Assembly: GCA_034336665.1 (NCBI GenBank)
Contig: JAPFBE010000003.1
Location: 36,740,360-36,804,359 of the forward strand
Source: Luscinia megarhynchos
Taxonomy: Eukaryota > Chordata > Aves > Passeriformes > Turdidae
Reading direction: 5' to 3'
Length of the DNA stretch: 64,000 nucleotides
Below are positions 26,486 to 41,274 of this stretch, in pieces (within the stretch, counting starts at the first letter, position 1; each line of letters starts with the position of its first letter). The notes beneath the pieces were generated by a model. The model saw only the letters and a list, made by a program, of their open reading frames with translations, was not told where the DNA came from and did not search any database. Made by a program: the position numbers and the translations under genes.

Positions 26486-29400
26486 AGCTGCTGCCTTTAA
26501 TAACCTTTCCAGCTTTGATGCAGTTTTCTTTCTTAAAATTAAATATTACTGTGAAAGATTCTGAAGGGACATTTTAATATTTCAAGAATATTAAAATTTA
26601 TGTAATTTTCTATTGCAAACAAGCTTTTCTCAATGTGGCTGAATGTGCAGCTCAGGACTAAATTAAGAGATGTTTCTTTTCTTGTGAACTTTTTAATTAG
26701 GAATGCCAATAAGGAGGTATGTATGTTGTCTGATTGCTTATTTCCTTCATTGTTCCTTACCAGGATATTATCCAGTTTACATGGAGGTAACTGGATTGTC
26801 TCTTTACAGCTGTACTTTGGCTTTGAGATGTTGGATTTTATATTAACACTTCACTTGCAACCTTCTTGATTGAGTAGTTGGTAGTGTAGTACTATTAATA
26901 CTCTGCCTAGTCAAACCTTCAGGTGTAGGAAGAGCCTGGTGTTCAAACTCACAAAGTATTTACCTTATTTCACCTCTTTAATGTGCAATCTCATGGCTCC
27001 ATATAACACCTTCTCTCTCATTTTAGTAGCATTTGTCCTGCTATTTCAGTATTTTGCTGACTCTGATGCTGTTTCTGAGATGTGTGCTGTGTCATCTCTC
27101 TCATAATCGTGAATGTTTCTACTTCATTAATTTGTATCCAGCTTTGCATAGAGGCAGGCAAACAGTTCACTTCCATCCCTGCGCTTCCCTTGTAATTCTC
27201 TGCTGAAATGAAACTCTAAGTTATATTTTCTGTCCCTTGAGGAGATAGAGTGGCTCTGGTATCCAACCAGGGTAAACTCACCTCAAAATCAAATCCATAC
27301 TTGATATAATGAAAAAAGTACATATGAAGGACAAATACATTAAAAAAACCCAATATATTTTATTCTATTTTGATGGGAAATTTCCTTCTGTTTCCCCTTT
27401 CCCCTTCCTGCTACATTACACAAAGGCAGAAAGCAATTCTCTCTTCTCAAAAATAAATTTAGAACATTCATAAAAACTCAAACTCAAAAATAAGTCTATT
27501 TTTGACCTTTTTTTTGGGAAAGGGTAAAGGTACATATAATTTGCATTTATTCAAATTATTTGCTGCTACAGTTTTTTCTTTTTTTGTTTTCTTCCTGCCT
27601 GCCAGTCAATATATAAGCACCTTCAGATCTACAGCTGAAATCAACATGTAGGTGAGACCCCTGACTCTGGTGCCAACCATTTGTCATCTGATCTGAGGTT
27701 GTTTGCCATCACAGGTTGCCTTAGCCTAGGCCAAATTCTTACCTAGCATGGCTTAGCAGGGCTGCTGTAGTAGTGACACTGTGGTAGGATTTCATTAGAC
27801 TTAATTGCAATCAGCTTATATATTCTCTTAACATTTCTAAGCCTTTTTTTTTCTTTTAAAAAATTTATCTTTTAAATAAGATAATTTTGTTCTTATGAAC
27901 TGATTAAAGGCATACTCAGGTGCTAAAACAAATCTTACAATTACAGTCTGTTAAGTGAAACTGACAAAGATGTTACCTAATTTAATATTAATATAGAGGG
28001 CAAAAGCTTTAGAAACCAGTGTTGTCACTTGAAAACAAAAATTATCCAGTGAGGAACAGGATGTTTTAAGAATAGGATATGTAGCAACATTAAAATAAGG
28101 ATATTTGAACGCACTACCTGAAAAATGCAAGTAGTAATTCTGGCACTAAACAAAAAGTTGATACATTTTTCAGTAACACAATATTAGGTCTGGAGATCTA
28201 GGATCAGTTTCTTCTGTCTCACATGATAAGTAATTGATCTCATCTTCTAAGAGAAGAATCCAGTCAGCCTGCTGGAGGATATTTTGTGATCATGTTCTTT
28301 CAGTCTCAAATTTAAGTATTAGATCACTGTGCATCAAGAAATACAAATAATGACATGGCCTGCTACTTTGAACCTACAGTTGCCTTCTTACTCTGAAACC
28401 GGCAAAGAGCATATCTAAACTTAGCTCTTGCCCATCCCAAGAGAGAGCTTTAACCACAGGAATATCATAAATTTGGCATCAGCTCCTTAGCATCTCTCAA
28501 AACAGAGCTTTTCTTCATGTAATTTTTTAAAGTACTTATTAGATCAATGAGGCAATTACTCTACATCTTAATGCTTATGACAGCCACTTTCAGGATGATT
28601 CCAATATCTTGCTTTGATATTAAAATAATTTGCACAGAAATAATTCTAAGCAAAATTTCTACCCAAAAACCTCCATCTCTTTTGCTTTTTTGTGCTAATG
28701 GATAGTTTTTCGTTCATCCTGGTTCAGAATGAGTGCTCCAGGCAGAAAGATTTTCAGATATGGGATCGTGTTCTCTATGTCACTGTCAAGTTTTTGTGGC
28801 TAGGCTGCTAAATAGAGAGCCACTACAGTCAGTTGTGTAAGTCTTAACTTTATTTCTTCAGCCTTACTTGTAAGGGCCTGAAACAAAAATGGTTCTATAA
28901 AGCGATGCAGCAAATTGAAACTTTTTTTTTTTTTTCATTTCTGATGAATCCTCTTGATGAAAATGGCCCAAAGCAGAAAAAGTTCGGATTTCCTCGACAG
29001 TGAATGTTCAATGATAAAATATTCATCCAGTTTCAGTGAGGAAACACTAAGTATGCATAATTGCTTTGCTCTGCTGACCTCCTCTTCCATGGGCCCTGCA
29101 ACACAAATCTATGTAAGCACTTTATCAGGGATTCCCTGGGCAGGGCTAGACTGGACTGAGTTTGGCTGTCTTGTAATAATTGTTCAAGATTTCATAGAGT
29201 AGAACTTCTGCAGCCCTGGGCTGCATTAATACTTCCTTGTCTGTTTGATGGTCCTGGTGGAAAAATGACCTGAATTTTCTTTGCTCTGCCTCTAGGCAAC
29301 CCATCTCTGACTTGTCTTTCATATTTATCAAGTGGTATCAGCATTCCTGAGAGAAAAGAATATGTCATAGAGGCAACTGTCTATCTCATCCAGAGAAGAC

Positions 29401-32400
29401 ATAATAAAATTCATCATAATTTTTAGGCATCAATCTGCAGAGTATGCAATTGCCCATAGGCAGTAATTTAAAGTGAATGAAGTGACTCCCTTTTTTATAG
29501 CATGAATTGCTGGTAGATGCTAGATACATCAGACAATCAGTCAGTAAAAAATCAAAAGTGAATTACCCAATCAATATTAGTTGAAAGAGAGGTGTGTATT
29601 TGAAATTTCGACTCAAGCTTTGACTTTTTTAAAAAAAAATCTGTGAATAATTCCAGTTTAAGATCTGCAAAAGTCCTTCTTGCAAGCAGAGATGATCAAC
29701 AAATAAACCTGAAAATTTAGGTTCAGTAAGACAAAAATATTTCCTAAAATAGCTATGAAAAAGATAAAACTAGGACATTTTCTTTACTGAGGTCACTTTC
29801 TTCTCTGCAGCTGTCTGTCTCTAAAAATAATTATATTCTAAGTATAATCAAAGGGTTTCGGAATTAACACTGAGTTTTGTGGACTATGAAGACACACTGC
29901 CAAGAAGGTCTGGACAGAGGAACTTCCAATGCTGGCAAAAACGTACTTGTGACATTTATGGATTACAAGGAGAGCATGTAAATGCATAATCATACTTACT
30001 GCTTCTCTATTCTACCCAGCCAAGACACTAAGAATGTAATCTCATTAGGTTTAAATTGACTACACATTGCTTTGGCAATATTTGTAAAACTCTATGGTTT
30101 GGTAATTAAGGAAATGGAAGAAGTGGGTTAATAATCTCTCTAGTTTCAATTGAATGTAATTTTAATTATAAGACAATAGTCATACTTTTAGGAAAATAAA
30201 TATTTAAATGCCCTCACAAGGTAACACAGTACTGAGCATTTGACATTGATTTCACGACTAATACAACTACACCCCTATGGTTCTGTAATTCACTTGTTCT
30301 GCTTAGTGAAATAGTTTCTACATAACCCTTGTAGAAGCTAGGAAGAAATTGATGATGAACACCACAGTATGGGCTTAATGGAATAACAGAAAGTAATAGG
30401 AGATTAAACAAAATCAAAGGAAATGCTTTATAACTTTTCTTAGCATTTAGAAGTAGTGACGAAAGCACAGAAAAATTCCTTAGCAGATGGCAAGCTATCT
30501 TAATCAAGTAAATTAACTGATCAGGCATTTAAAAAAATAAAGTGGTGGGTTATTTGACACACACTGTAATCATATTGGACATATTGCTTTCAATAAACGT
30601 TAAAGGACAAATTAACATTACAGTTGTGCCAACTCTGTTTCTAAATCTGCTTTTCGAGTTCATAATTAAAACCCTAAATTATTACTGCAGCAAATTAACA
30701 CTTTTAATAGGATTCAAACATTAGAATCATCAGTATTTGCTTTTATTTTCCCCCCAAAAAAAGACTTTTAAAAAATAAAAATCTAAACAATACAGCATTT
30801 CCACAAATAAAAGGCTAGATGGCATGAAATTCTTCTTTTAACGCATAGCATATTCCAAAACTGTAGCTTTTTAAAAGTATTGTGATACTGTAATCTATTA
30901 TAGTATTACATAATATTATATAACAATTATAAATTGTACACGGCAAAGACCGAATTTATTTTTAGTCTTTCCATTTTGAAAGATTTCCCACCATAACAGC
31001 AGGAAAGTAGATCCTATGTATTTGTTTTTACGAGGATCAAGTCTGAAAACTGAGCACAAAGTGAATCTCTCTGTTGAATTCCAAGAGAAGTGAACTAGAT
31101 TAAGTTTGTTTATTATTTCCAAATAACTATGTACTTCTCCTTCAACCTGGGCACCTTCACATCCGTTCCTGTAATTATTTCTGTCTTATTCTGATCCTTA
31201 CCTATGTCTCTGACACTTTAATCTGTTTGGGGTTGTTTTTTATTTCTCTAGGAAATGAGGACCTAAGGAACTAAAATTATAACAATATTTAAAACACACA
31301 ACTGAGTGTTTTAAACACTCATTTCGTACTGAAAGAATCAAAGCTTTTTTGGAAGACACGTTTTCCAACACTGTGATGTCTGACAGTTTTCTCCTCTATC
31401 CCAACAACTTTAGCTGCTGAAAATAGAATTTAAGGGCATTATAACTTTGTTAATTGAACTGAAACAAGTTTTAGTTTATTTAAATACCATATGCCTAGTT
31501 CCAGCATTAACTTCTTTTTTTCCTATTTTTCCTTTAAAAGGCTAATTTGAAAGTATATGAATACTTAACTATCTATTTGTGTTTTTTTTTCAAAGTTCCA
31601 GTTTATTTCCTGTGAAGCATCCAAATATAAATCACACTATAATGAGTTTCATTTTCCAGTAACTATTCTGTTAATATCCTTACAGTATTTCCCAAAATAA
31701 GGTGATATTTTTTATGGAAGCTTTGGTGGCTTGACATAAATCTCATGGAAAAGATTAGACTACTTACATGTTAAGAGACACTTCTGCTTACTGAAATGGG
31801 TGGGTGACACATTACAGAAATTTTTGGAAACACAGAGGCAACAAGCGCAGATCTCTCTTAAAATAATAAATAATCATATTATTATTTTTAATCCAGTGAC
31901 CAGGATTAATTAATCTCCCTCACCAACCCTATACATGAAATCAAAAAAAAAAAAAAAAAGCATATAATTTAAGTCGTGTGAGGCAGGCAATGACAAAGGA
32001 GGGCCACTTTTGATTTCTGTCCTTACAGGAATACTCTTAATACTGTGCTGTAACCAGATAGCAAGGTTTTGTAAAACTCAAATGTTTTTGAGTAATGCTT
32101 GCTTTCAAAAGCCTTCTAAAATAATTTTTAATGATTTGAAAAAATCTCTTTCGGGTTTCTGTGTATGTGTTGAATTTAGACATATACACTCAATCTGAGA
32201 AATTAATAGATATCAATTTATAGACATACCTTAATAATTGTGGAATTAGGAATTTATTTTCTTCTTTCTTAATAAACATGTGGTCTAATAAGAATAATCC
32301 AAAATGCACCATTTTACTAATGTAATCAAAGCTATCAACTGTTTTTCATTGTGAGGACCACTATCCTGTCTTGTTTAAAATAAACTGGGATAAAATTTTA

Positions 32401-35400
32401 GTCTCTCTCCAGCATTTTTAGAAATACTTGTGTCATTTTCACTTGAATCATCTGTTTAACTTCAGCCTTAGAAGAGATAATTTCATTTCGATAGTTCAAA
32501 ATGTTGTAGTACTATATGAGAAGTCTTATACTTCTGCTATACTTAAATACTCATTATCTTCTTTCAGTAATTATATTCAAATATAAAAGTACTACACAGC
32601 TTTAATGATGTATAACCCATCTTATTTTAGCCTACCATTGTAGGGATGTTTTATGGCACTGTTAATGATATGTTGTAACAGATTATCATACTTAATTTAC
32701 AATAATAAAGTCATTTAATGAATATGAATATGACCTCTTTAAATACTTTGCAGTAGACCTTTGTTTTTAATATACTCATTCAACAATTTAAGTCACAGAA
32801 GCTATGACACCAGTTTTTTATCATCCAAAGATTGTAATGCTCCACATCGTATTATGCACAGCTGGTGACTTCTATGTAACTTCTTGTGAAAGTATCTCAC
32901 AGAAACCAAGGATTATAAATAAACTGCTTAAATATTTTATAATTAAGATCAAAAACTTATTCTTGGAAAGAAAACCTAGTCTGAGTAAACTGGATTGTTT
33001 TCAACAAGCTTGAGCAAGAAGCAGATCTTAATTAAATAGATATTCATTCTGGTTCAATAAATTCCTTCCTTCTATGTGTTTCTATCATTACAGTAAAACA
33101 ATTAATATATTTAAGAACTAATACAAAATATAGCATTAGTAATAAATATTTTATAGCCACATATAGATGTCAGTCATCTAAATTATGCAAGATATAAATA
33201 TATATGTAATGTTTCTATATTTAGAATGTCTTTGGTTATCGTATACTTTGAATAACAGAGACATTGTAAGTGCACAATTTTTCATTTCTTACTATTTTTA
33301 TATTGTCATGGAAAGAGAATTATGAGGCTTTTAAATCATAAAGAATAAATAGAAGGTTTCCTCCAATATTTGGAGAAGCTTTCAATTCTGCCTTAATAAG
33401 TTTATTCTCTAAAGCTATTTAGTAGGAAGACAAGTTTTCTCTTACATTTACTATACCCTGAACTGTCTTTGTGGCCCCACCCGACCAGAAAACACAGCAA
33501 ATCTAAGAAAACAGAAGGGTCACAGGCTCAGAATTAAGATTTTCCTTCACTGGCCTCTCTAGTGTGATGCTCTCTCTACTACCAAGCCCTGAATTTTCAT
33601 GAAATTTTAGGCTTTAATTGGGTTTGGCCAGCTTATCGTTTCCGTGTGTTTTACCCTTCTGTCACACTCTACTGGAGATGGGTTCAGTTTTCATGTGAGA
33701 ACTGACAGGTAGGTAAGCAGGAAGAACTCGGCCTCTGCATAAACTTATGTCCTTAGGAAACCAAATTAAAATGCTTTTTGATGCCAAGTAAGGGAGCACT
33801 CTGTTCAGGTTTCCCAGACAACAAAACTACAGCTTAAACTCATAACACTTTTCAGGATCAAATAGCTCTCTTAATTACAATTGTACTGTTTCCTCTCAAA
33901 TATTAGAGCAGCTTATTAACACAGAAACAAACAAATAAGGCATAAATGTCCTCAGGTTGTGAGGTGTGACTTTAGAGAAAGTTGATTATTTCTCACAAAT
34001 CTTCTTCTAGACTTCTTTGGCCTTGTCTTTAACTTGGAAAGAAATGGCTTTATTCTGTAGACATACCTTCATGGAAATAAATCATACTGTGTTTTTTCTT
34101 CTCAGTTTGCAAAATGATGAAATGCTGAGCAGACAATGTAAAAATGTGTATTTCATTTGTATCCATTATTTTGGTTTCGGACTGTGCATTCTCCCCAACC
34201 ATTTTCACCATAATCAATATTTGACATCTGGAATCTGAAAATAAGACCTCTATATATACAAAAGACCTTGTCTGGACTGATCTGTATATAAGATACACCC
34301 ATCCCAGATGTGGGTTCCCCAGTCATCAGGATTAAGAACCTGTTTTAAACATGTCAGGGAAAAGTTACAAGACATTTTTACATGAAACCAAGCTAAGTGA
34401 TATTTTAAAAAGGGGGCTTCAGTATTTTAAAATAGAGTTGGGGAAGGTTCAAGGCAAACAATTGGTCTTATCATATGTGGAAACCCCTTTAGGCCTTCAG
34501 ATGAGGTGTAGCCATGCCTAATTGATCCCTAAGATACCTTCTCAAAGCCAAATCTTAAATACTACATGGAATACTCAAATATACATCCAAATTTAAACAT
34601 AAGCCAATTTTTAAGGCTCACTCTGTTCTAATAAATGAAACAAATTATTAATTGTACCTTATTTATATTTATATTGCTTATTTGTGTTCTCTACATATTA
34701 TTTATTTATTTGTTCACTCATAAATAAAAGAATTAATACAGCTTGTTTTGTTTTAGAACTCCAGAAACAAATAAATTTTAAAAAGGCAATTGCTTATTTT
34801 CATATTTATCATCTAAGGTTATCTGTAGGAGAGACGAGTGTCTATTTTAAGGCTTTATTTTGTTTTTCTTTTCTGTCTCTTCCATTCACAGGCACTACAT
34901 TCAGAATAAAGAATGTAATTCAAAAATCACAAGCAGTAAGCAAGAAGTAAAATTACAAGGAACATGATTTATACACCATGGTTCAGACTCCTCATCATCA
35001 TTTGATGAATTATACACATTTATGATGGTGATGTAAGGAAATATATGCCAAAAGATCTTTGCTGATAAAAGGCCTTTGAACAGAATTGTGACTAATAACC
35101 AAGAAATCAGATAGGTTTCGAAAATTTTTGCTTTTATTTATTCTTAATGCAATAATTTTTATGAGGTTTTGGTTTTATTCTATTGTTTTTTTCCTTTTTC
35201 CTTTCTTCAGGGTTCCATCAGGAGATTTTGAGAAACAACGTTTTCTGTTGCCTTTCTAAACAAAAAAAGAAAGATGAGAAGACCCTTTCTTATTATTATG
35301 TTTTGTACACAACAAAAATGTGTGTATCTATCAGATTTCTGTACAACTCAACCTTATTGATGTGTTCTAAAAATAAAAGAACCAGTCCTGCATTTGTTGT

Positions 35401-37569
35401 GCATACAGAGCACAAGGTGATAACTCAGCAAAGTATTTCACACTGTTATACTCTATCCAAGCATAATCAGAATAATCATCATAGTAAACCATTAATAACC
35501 ATTAACTACCCTAACTCATTAAACTTGCATGAAACCTCAACATATAACACGATCTGGTATTCCAATTTTGAGTTTATTTTCCTTAAATAGCTTGCTGTCA
35601 CAAGATGAAATTAAAATTAAGGTTGTTAAAGCAACTGACTAAAGAAGGTAAGTAAGTGCTTAGAACTGTTTAGCCAGGATGTTTCCAAACACTTCCAGCT
35701 TGGACTTCTGAAATCATTTACAGAACTTCATATTTCTATTTTTATTTTTAAATAATTTGCACACCTTTTTTTTCCCTGAAGAAGGCAAAAACATTTTGTA
35801 TTACATTTAGGTAAGAATATGAAAATAGTAAGTTTGTTTCCAAATGTTTTCACCAAGCTTTCAAAGAAAATTTAAATTTGATTTTTTAATACAGTCATTT
35901 AGGTGTCATTCCATCATCAAGACTTATTCATTTTTTTATATCTCCTATGGATGTGATAATGTGATGCAAAACTCAAAGAAAGATGCAGAGAAATCATATT
36001 TCCTCATAAATGTACTTTGATAGGTTCAGAAATAAGTTGAATTTCTTTAGGCTTGGTAAGAATTGTCTTGACAGATTTGAATATAACAGGACTGTGCAAA
36101 GCTTCAGTGCCCCTGAGATTAAGAAAGTTTCTCTTTTCTGAAAATATTACTTAAAACAAATGTGGTCAATAATTTTCTATACAGAAATCATTAAAAAGCC
36201 AAAGACATCCTGCGTTCACAAGCATTAGCAACAAATATCAAACCTAAAACAGGAATGTGATTTCAGAAATGCAGCCCTCCAAAACATTTTTTAGTTCAAT
36301 TTTATTGAACAGGCTTTCTATCAATCCAGCATGATTTTATTTCCTGCATATATCAGAAGACTGACAAAGGCAGCGTCCTATAGAAAACTGGAGTTATGAG
36401 GTCATTTGTAGCTCGACATGGGGTTACTCTATTCTTCTTTCAGAAAAAACAAACAACTTCTGAAGAGGTTTTTTTTCTTTAGGAAAGACTGATGTCTGTT
36501 ATATATAGGAATACTGCAATGAATACTGCAGTTAAGATTTTAGGCAATGTGAAGGCATAGATATTCAGAGAAATTGATGCACAGCTGTGTTTTGGTCAGA
36601 TATACTTTGCAAGAAAAAGCATACTTTCCTTCATACTAGACTACTTTATACTTTGCAAGACATCATTTCCAGCTGTGTCTGCTCCAGAAATAGACACATC
36701 TCCAGCAAATCACAGACAATATAATGTCAATCTAGACACAGACACTATTTTTAAAACTGTAAATCTTCATACACCAGTCATAAATTAAGGTAAATTAATA
36801 AGTTAAATATTTAGAATTGTATAAAATATGGCTTTGTTCTTAATAAAAAAGTAACAAACAAAAACAAAACCATTGTTTTTCCCCTAAATGGAAAGAGCAA
36901 GTCATTACATGAGATATTAAAAATGTCATGCTGAAACTGGCAAAGAACTACCTGAATTTTCAACCCAAAAAAACCTTGTGTATTTAACTTTGAACAGTGA
37001 AATTCAGGACCAACTAAGTCATGCTGATCAGAGTCACAAATTAATTGGTTTTAACTCATGTTCTAGGCAAAGTGGCCTATACCACTTCTGAATTTTCAGT
37101 TCTGTGCAAGCTGCAGACTAATCTCAATAACAAAGATAGCAATTAAAATATTTTAATTAAAAATACTAATTGTCACTAATCATAAGTGGCCCGAAATAAC
37201 AGCCAGTATCACTAAGCTGTGTCTCATACACTGCATTTATCTTCCATTGAAATGGACCATTTAAGATATAGTTATTGATCTTACTAAGTAATTCTTAAAA
37301 ATCAACAATTAAAATGTCTATATTACATTTATCAGATTATAATAGGCAGCTATTTCTCCTTTTGCACTTTGAAAATACAATATTGTTTATTCTGATTACT
37401 CCAAATTTTTAATCTAGCAGACATAAAACCCTCGCTAAGCCAGCACAGCTTCTTTCTGATTGTATTCTCAGGGCTGTTTTCTCTTGCAACTCTTCTTCAC
37501 ACTGTCCTGCTAAATATGTTTAGGATTTCTCATTTTGAAGTTTTAAAACCATAACGTTAATGGATTCAA
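26486..37569. other. Long noncoding stretch, no gene recognised
   Basis: About 11 kb with no supported gene, LTR or clear LINE. The longest open frame (35,183-35,590, +, 135 codons) has a low-complexity start and no recognisable domain. Small features are a run of about 17 A at 31,943-31,959, a run of about 15 T at 28,922 and several T(n)A(n) junctions. The first few hundred bases may hold more of the old LINE relic, beyond recognition by eye. Confidence 0.55.
31943..31959. repeat. Poly(A) tract
   Basis: Seventeen consecutive A residues on the plus strand. The sequence upstream is not recognisable as a processed gene copy or SINE, so it is treated as a simple repeat. Confidence 0.9.
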
Positions 37570-38121
37570 GGACAGCAGGACCAGGGCAATGATCACCCCC
37601 CTGTACTCAGCACTGGTGAGGCTTCACCTCAAATGCTGCATTGAGTTTTGGGTCCTTCACTACTGGAAAGACAACGAGGTGATGGAATGAGTCCAGAGAA
37701 GGGCGACAGAGCTGGGGAAATATCTGGAGCACAAGTGCTGTGAGGAACTGGGGATGTTTAGCCTGGAGAAAGGGAGGCTCAGGGGCGTACCTTATCCCTC
37801 TCTACAACCACCTGAAAGGAAGGTGTAGCTGGTGGGGTCGGTGTCTTGTCCAAGGCAACCAGAAACAGGACCAGAGGAAATGGCCTCAAGCTCAGGCTGG
37901 ACATTAGGAAGAATTTCTTCACTCAAAGTTTAGTTAAGTATTGGAATGGGCTGCCCAGGGAGGTTGTGGAGTCACTATCCCTGGAAGTGTTCAAGAAAGG
38001 GCTGGACATGGCATCATGTTACAAACGTGCCATGGTTCAGTTGGTAGGGCAGAATTCAGTCAAGGGCTGGAGACAATGATCTTAGACATCTTTTCCAACC
38101 TTCATGATGCTATGACTCTCA
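37570..38121 (+). mobile_element. CR1 LINE, 3' portion with C-terminal pol block
   Basis: About 550 bp colinear with the 3' third of a typical avian CR1: 'cagcaggaccagggcaatga', 'ctcagcactggtgaggc', 'gtccagagaagggcgacaga', 'ctggagaaagggaggctcag', then the C-terminal pol block and the 3' UTR ending near 'gatgctatgactct'. The frame at 37,846-38,079 still reads [31 protein letters not shown] and LEVFKKGLD, the conserved C-terminal tail of CR1 ORF2. The ATG of that frame is incidental. The element is 5'-truncated and lacks the reverse-transcriptase domain. It looks less diverged than the minus-strand relics at 25-26 kb. Confidence 0.93.
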
Positions 38122-38486
38122 GATGTTTCTGAGAGCAATTATTATAAAGGACAGAAAGAACTATTTTAAGAACTCCCTCAGTGCTTCCCATGTTCATCCA
38201 GCATCAGCAACTGTCAAGTACTGAAAGGTTCCCCAGTGAAATTGCAAAATATGCTCTTTATAATATTCGCATATATAGGCATCCTGGAGAAGGCTGAAGA
38301 ACATTTTTTAATATTCCCTATGTACTTTAAAGGAGAGTAAGCAGTTTCTTTACTGAAATATATTTGAAAATTATGTTAAAATTGCTATTAAAATGAATAA
38401 AAATAAGAAAAACCTTTCAGAAATTTTACAGGTTTTTTTTAATGGGTAATACTTTCCATTAACTTCTATTGCAGTAATTCTGGGGA

Positions 38487-38622
38487 TTTTGTTTGAGTTT
38501 CGGGATTTTTTTTGTTTTATTTTGTTTGGGTTTTTTTTTTCCTTTGGTTGTTTTGTTTTATTTTGTTTTGCTTTGTTTGGTTTGGGTTTTTTTTGTGTTG
38601 GAGGTTTTTTTGTTTGTTTTTT
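38487..38622. repeat. T/G-rich low-complexity tract
   Basis: About 135 bases of TTTTG, GTTTG and T-run variants on the plus strand, almost free of A and C. It has no fixed period. It makes spurious open frames on both strands. Confidence 0.9.
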
Positions 38623-40854
38623 AAAGTGCAGTGGGAGAGTTTTGTGATTTTTGTATTTTTTTTTCCTGTCAATATGCCATCTAAGATAAAAAGGAAATAT
38701 ATCTACTGGGAAATTGATGATACAGGAAGACATTTTGTCATTTTCTTCTCCACTGTTCACATTCATATCTTGCCTTCGACCCTTTCAGGTATTTGAGCAG
38801 CTCAGATAATATTTAGGCATGAACAATGAAATCATAAAAAGAGCTGCTACAGCCACCCAATATTAATGATTAGTAACTCAAAGACCTATAATAAACAAAA
38901 CCATACCCAAACTATTTTGAGGACTTTGAGTCTACAATAGAAATAAAGCAAATGTATCCAGAAGAATCAGCCTGTATTTTACACGCCTAATGATTACACA
39001 TATATCATCCAAGTGATAAAACCAAAGCATTTTGCATATTGGGTTGACAGAAAAATGCTGGAAATTCATCTCATTACAAACAATAGCTGAGAAAAATGGG
39101 TTTTGGACTTCTTTACTCTCCATATTCTGCAACTGTATCTACTTCTACAGTACAAGGCTACCTCTGGTGAGGAGTTTGGCTTTGAAAATTTGGAATGGGA
39201 AAGGAAAAAGCTGTCTGCATGTGTCTTCAGGTCTGTGTTGCATAAAAATGCAAGGACAAATAAAAGACTATAACTTTATTTAAAAATCCATGAGATTAAC
39301 AAATTATAGAAATTGATTCTACTTTTGTGAAATCATCTGTGAGAGCCAGAACTTATATTGTCTTTCAACCTCTTTCCATCTTTTAAATGAATGGGCAGGT
39401 TATTGTGGTTAGAAAGCAGGCATCATCTAAAATTTCTTAAACACACTAATGACAATTTTAAAAGTGCCTGAACCTAGACATGAATTCAATGATGTTGAAA
39501 TAATATTTTTAAAACAATAGTCAAGAGTAGCATATGATAAAAATACCATAAAATAACTAAAAGCCTATATGAAAAGTTTGCTCAGGATGAGTAATGTAGT
39601 TCCAAGGAGAGAAATGGATATTCTAATTTCCAGTGTTTTGTTCTCAAACCAGTGCTTTAAGAAAACAAGTGACAATGTATCTGAGAGCCCAGATTCAAAA
39701 TCAGGAACTGAATGTTTTAATATCTTTGAGAGGGTGCAGTACCAAAATTTAAAACTGTGATATTACATTGAGATTTAGTTATTTAGCTCTAGTTAGCTGA
39801 GAACTACAACTGAGTGAGAACATATACAGTTTATCTGCCAGAATCCTGAAGATCAGAAGACAGTCTATTTTCTTAAGAATCTTCCACACCAATTACCTAA
39901 TGGCAATACAAAATTCTCCAGAGATATTAAGAATTAGACTAAGGAAGGAACAAAGCACTTTCTTCTAACATATATTCCTCTTCCACAAATCATAGCCTGA
40001 AACCACTTAGCTCAAAAATCAGCATAAAACAGCTCTCAGGAGACTAGCCTGATAAAATATTTGATCTAAGCCCTTCCCCCTCATTAAGGACTCTAGCCTC
40101 TATATTGTACATTCATGCATGCCTGGCTTTATTATCCCATAATTCAGAAAATATACACAGGAGACAGCATATTGATATGATAGGGAGCTTCACATCCCTG
40201 TGCACCTTGACCTGCTGAACTAAAGCTGACAGTCAGTCAGCTGCAAACATTCAGTTGCACTTCTCTGTAAAATGTAGAGGCAATGAATATTAGGTCTATC
40301 AACAGACCATACTAAGTCAGCTGTCATTTGGCCCATTTTTCACTGCAGACTTCAGACATTATTCACCCTGGAGGCTTTCAGGATTTGTCTGATGTTTTTT
40401 CTTTGTATCCCAGTACAGTGGAGTTTTCAGAAAAGATTATTTTAACTTGATAATCTGAATACTGATCTAATAGGGAGGCAGCTGTGGCATCTGAGTCCCA
40501 GGGGCTATTTATTGTCAATTAGTATGAATCTCAAACATATTCTTTACTTGGCCTGTTCTTAAATAAAGGACAGCACTCTCCAGGGGGTGTGGGGGAAATG
40601 AGTGTATAGCAAGGACCAGTGAAATGAACCTAAACAGAAAAACCATGAGGAAACCTCAAGATTAATTAGTGAAAGACTAAGGATAATGGATCTTTGTGAT
40701 GGGAAGACAATTGATAACAAAAACAAAGTTTGATCATATAAGGTGCCCAAAGACACACTGCAGCAAAAACACAAGCTGTCAGATTAAAATCATGCATTAC
40801 CATTATAACCACAACTGTATTTCTCTATAAGCCACTCAGGGAGTTTAGCAGGGC

Positions 40855-40900
40855 TTTTTTTTTGCTTGTTTGTTTGGGTTTTTTGTTTTGGGGGTTTTTT
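40855..40900. repeat. T/G-rich low-complexity tract
   Basis: A 46-base run of T with GTTT and G-cluster interruptions, similar in make-up to the tracts at 9.2, 38.5 and 55.5 kb. Confidence 0.85.
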
Positions 40901-41227
40901 AAGGAAAATTTATGCTTACAGAAAGTAGAGTCTTAAAAACTCTGTATGGGAAGATCAGTTGTGAGATGAGAAACTGTATACCATACTGTGGAGCTAGAGT
41001 CTGCATGTGTCACCTGGGAGATAAGGATATGAGAGGATGAGTCAACACCACTGCCAGGGGCAGTGCTTATGCCTGGACACCACAGAGTGGTATCTGAGAC
41101 CATAATTTGCTTTCCATGCTTAGAATATTTTGTATTTAGAATATTTGGAATATTTTGTGTCTATACAGGAACAGAAGAAAAAAAATAAATCTTTGATATG
41201 GTAAAGAATCAAATGTGCACTATTCAT

Positions 41228-41240
41228 ACATATATATCAA

Positions 41241-41272
<32 letters not shown>
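41228..41272. repeat. (AT)n microsatellite, interrupted
   Basis: AT dinucleotides with a short TATCAAATATAC interruption near 41,236-41,246, then a purer run of about 12 units. Likely length-polymorphic. Confidence 0.93.

Positions 41273-41274
<2 letters not shown>

Noticed and set aside
35183..35590. 135-codon plus-strand frame
   Set aside because: It sits in AT-rich unique sequence with no recognisable domain, promoter or splice context. Its length is plausible by chance in 64 kb.
38371..38796. Lys/Asn-rich and Phe-rich frames on opposite strands
   Set aside because: Both translate the T/G-rich low-complexity tract.
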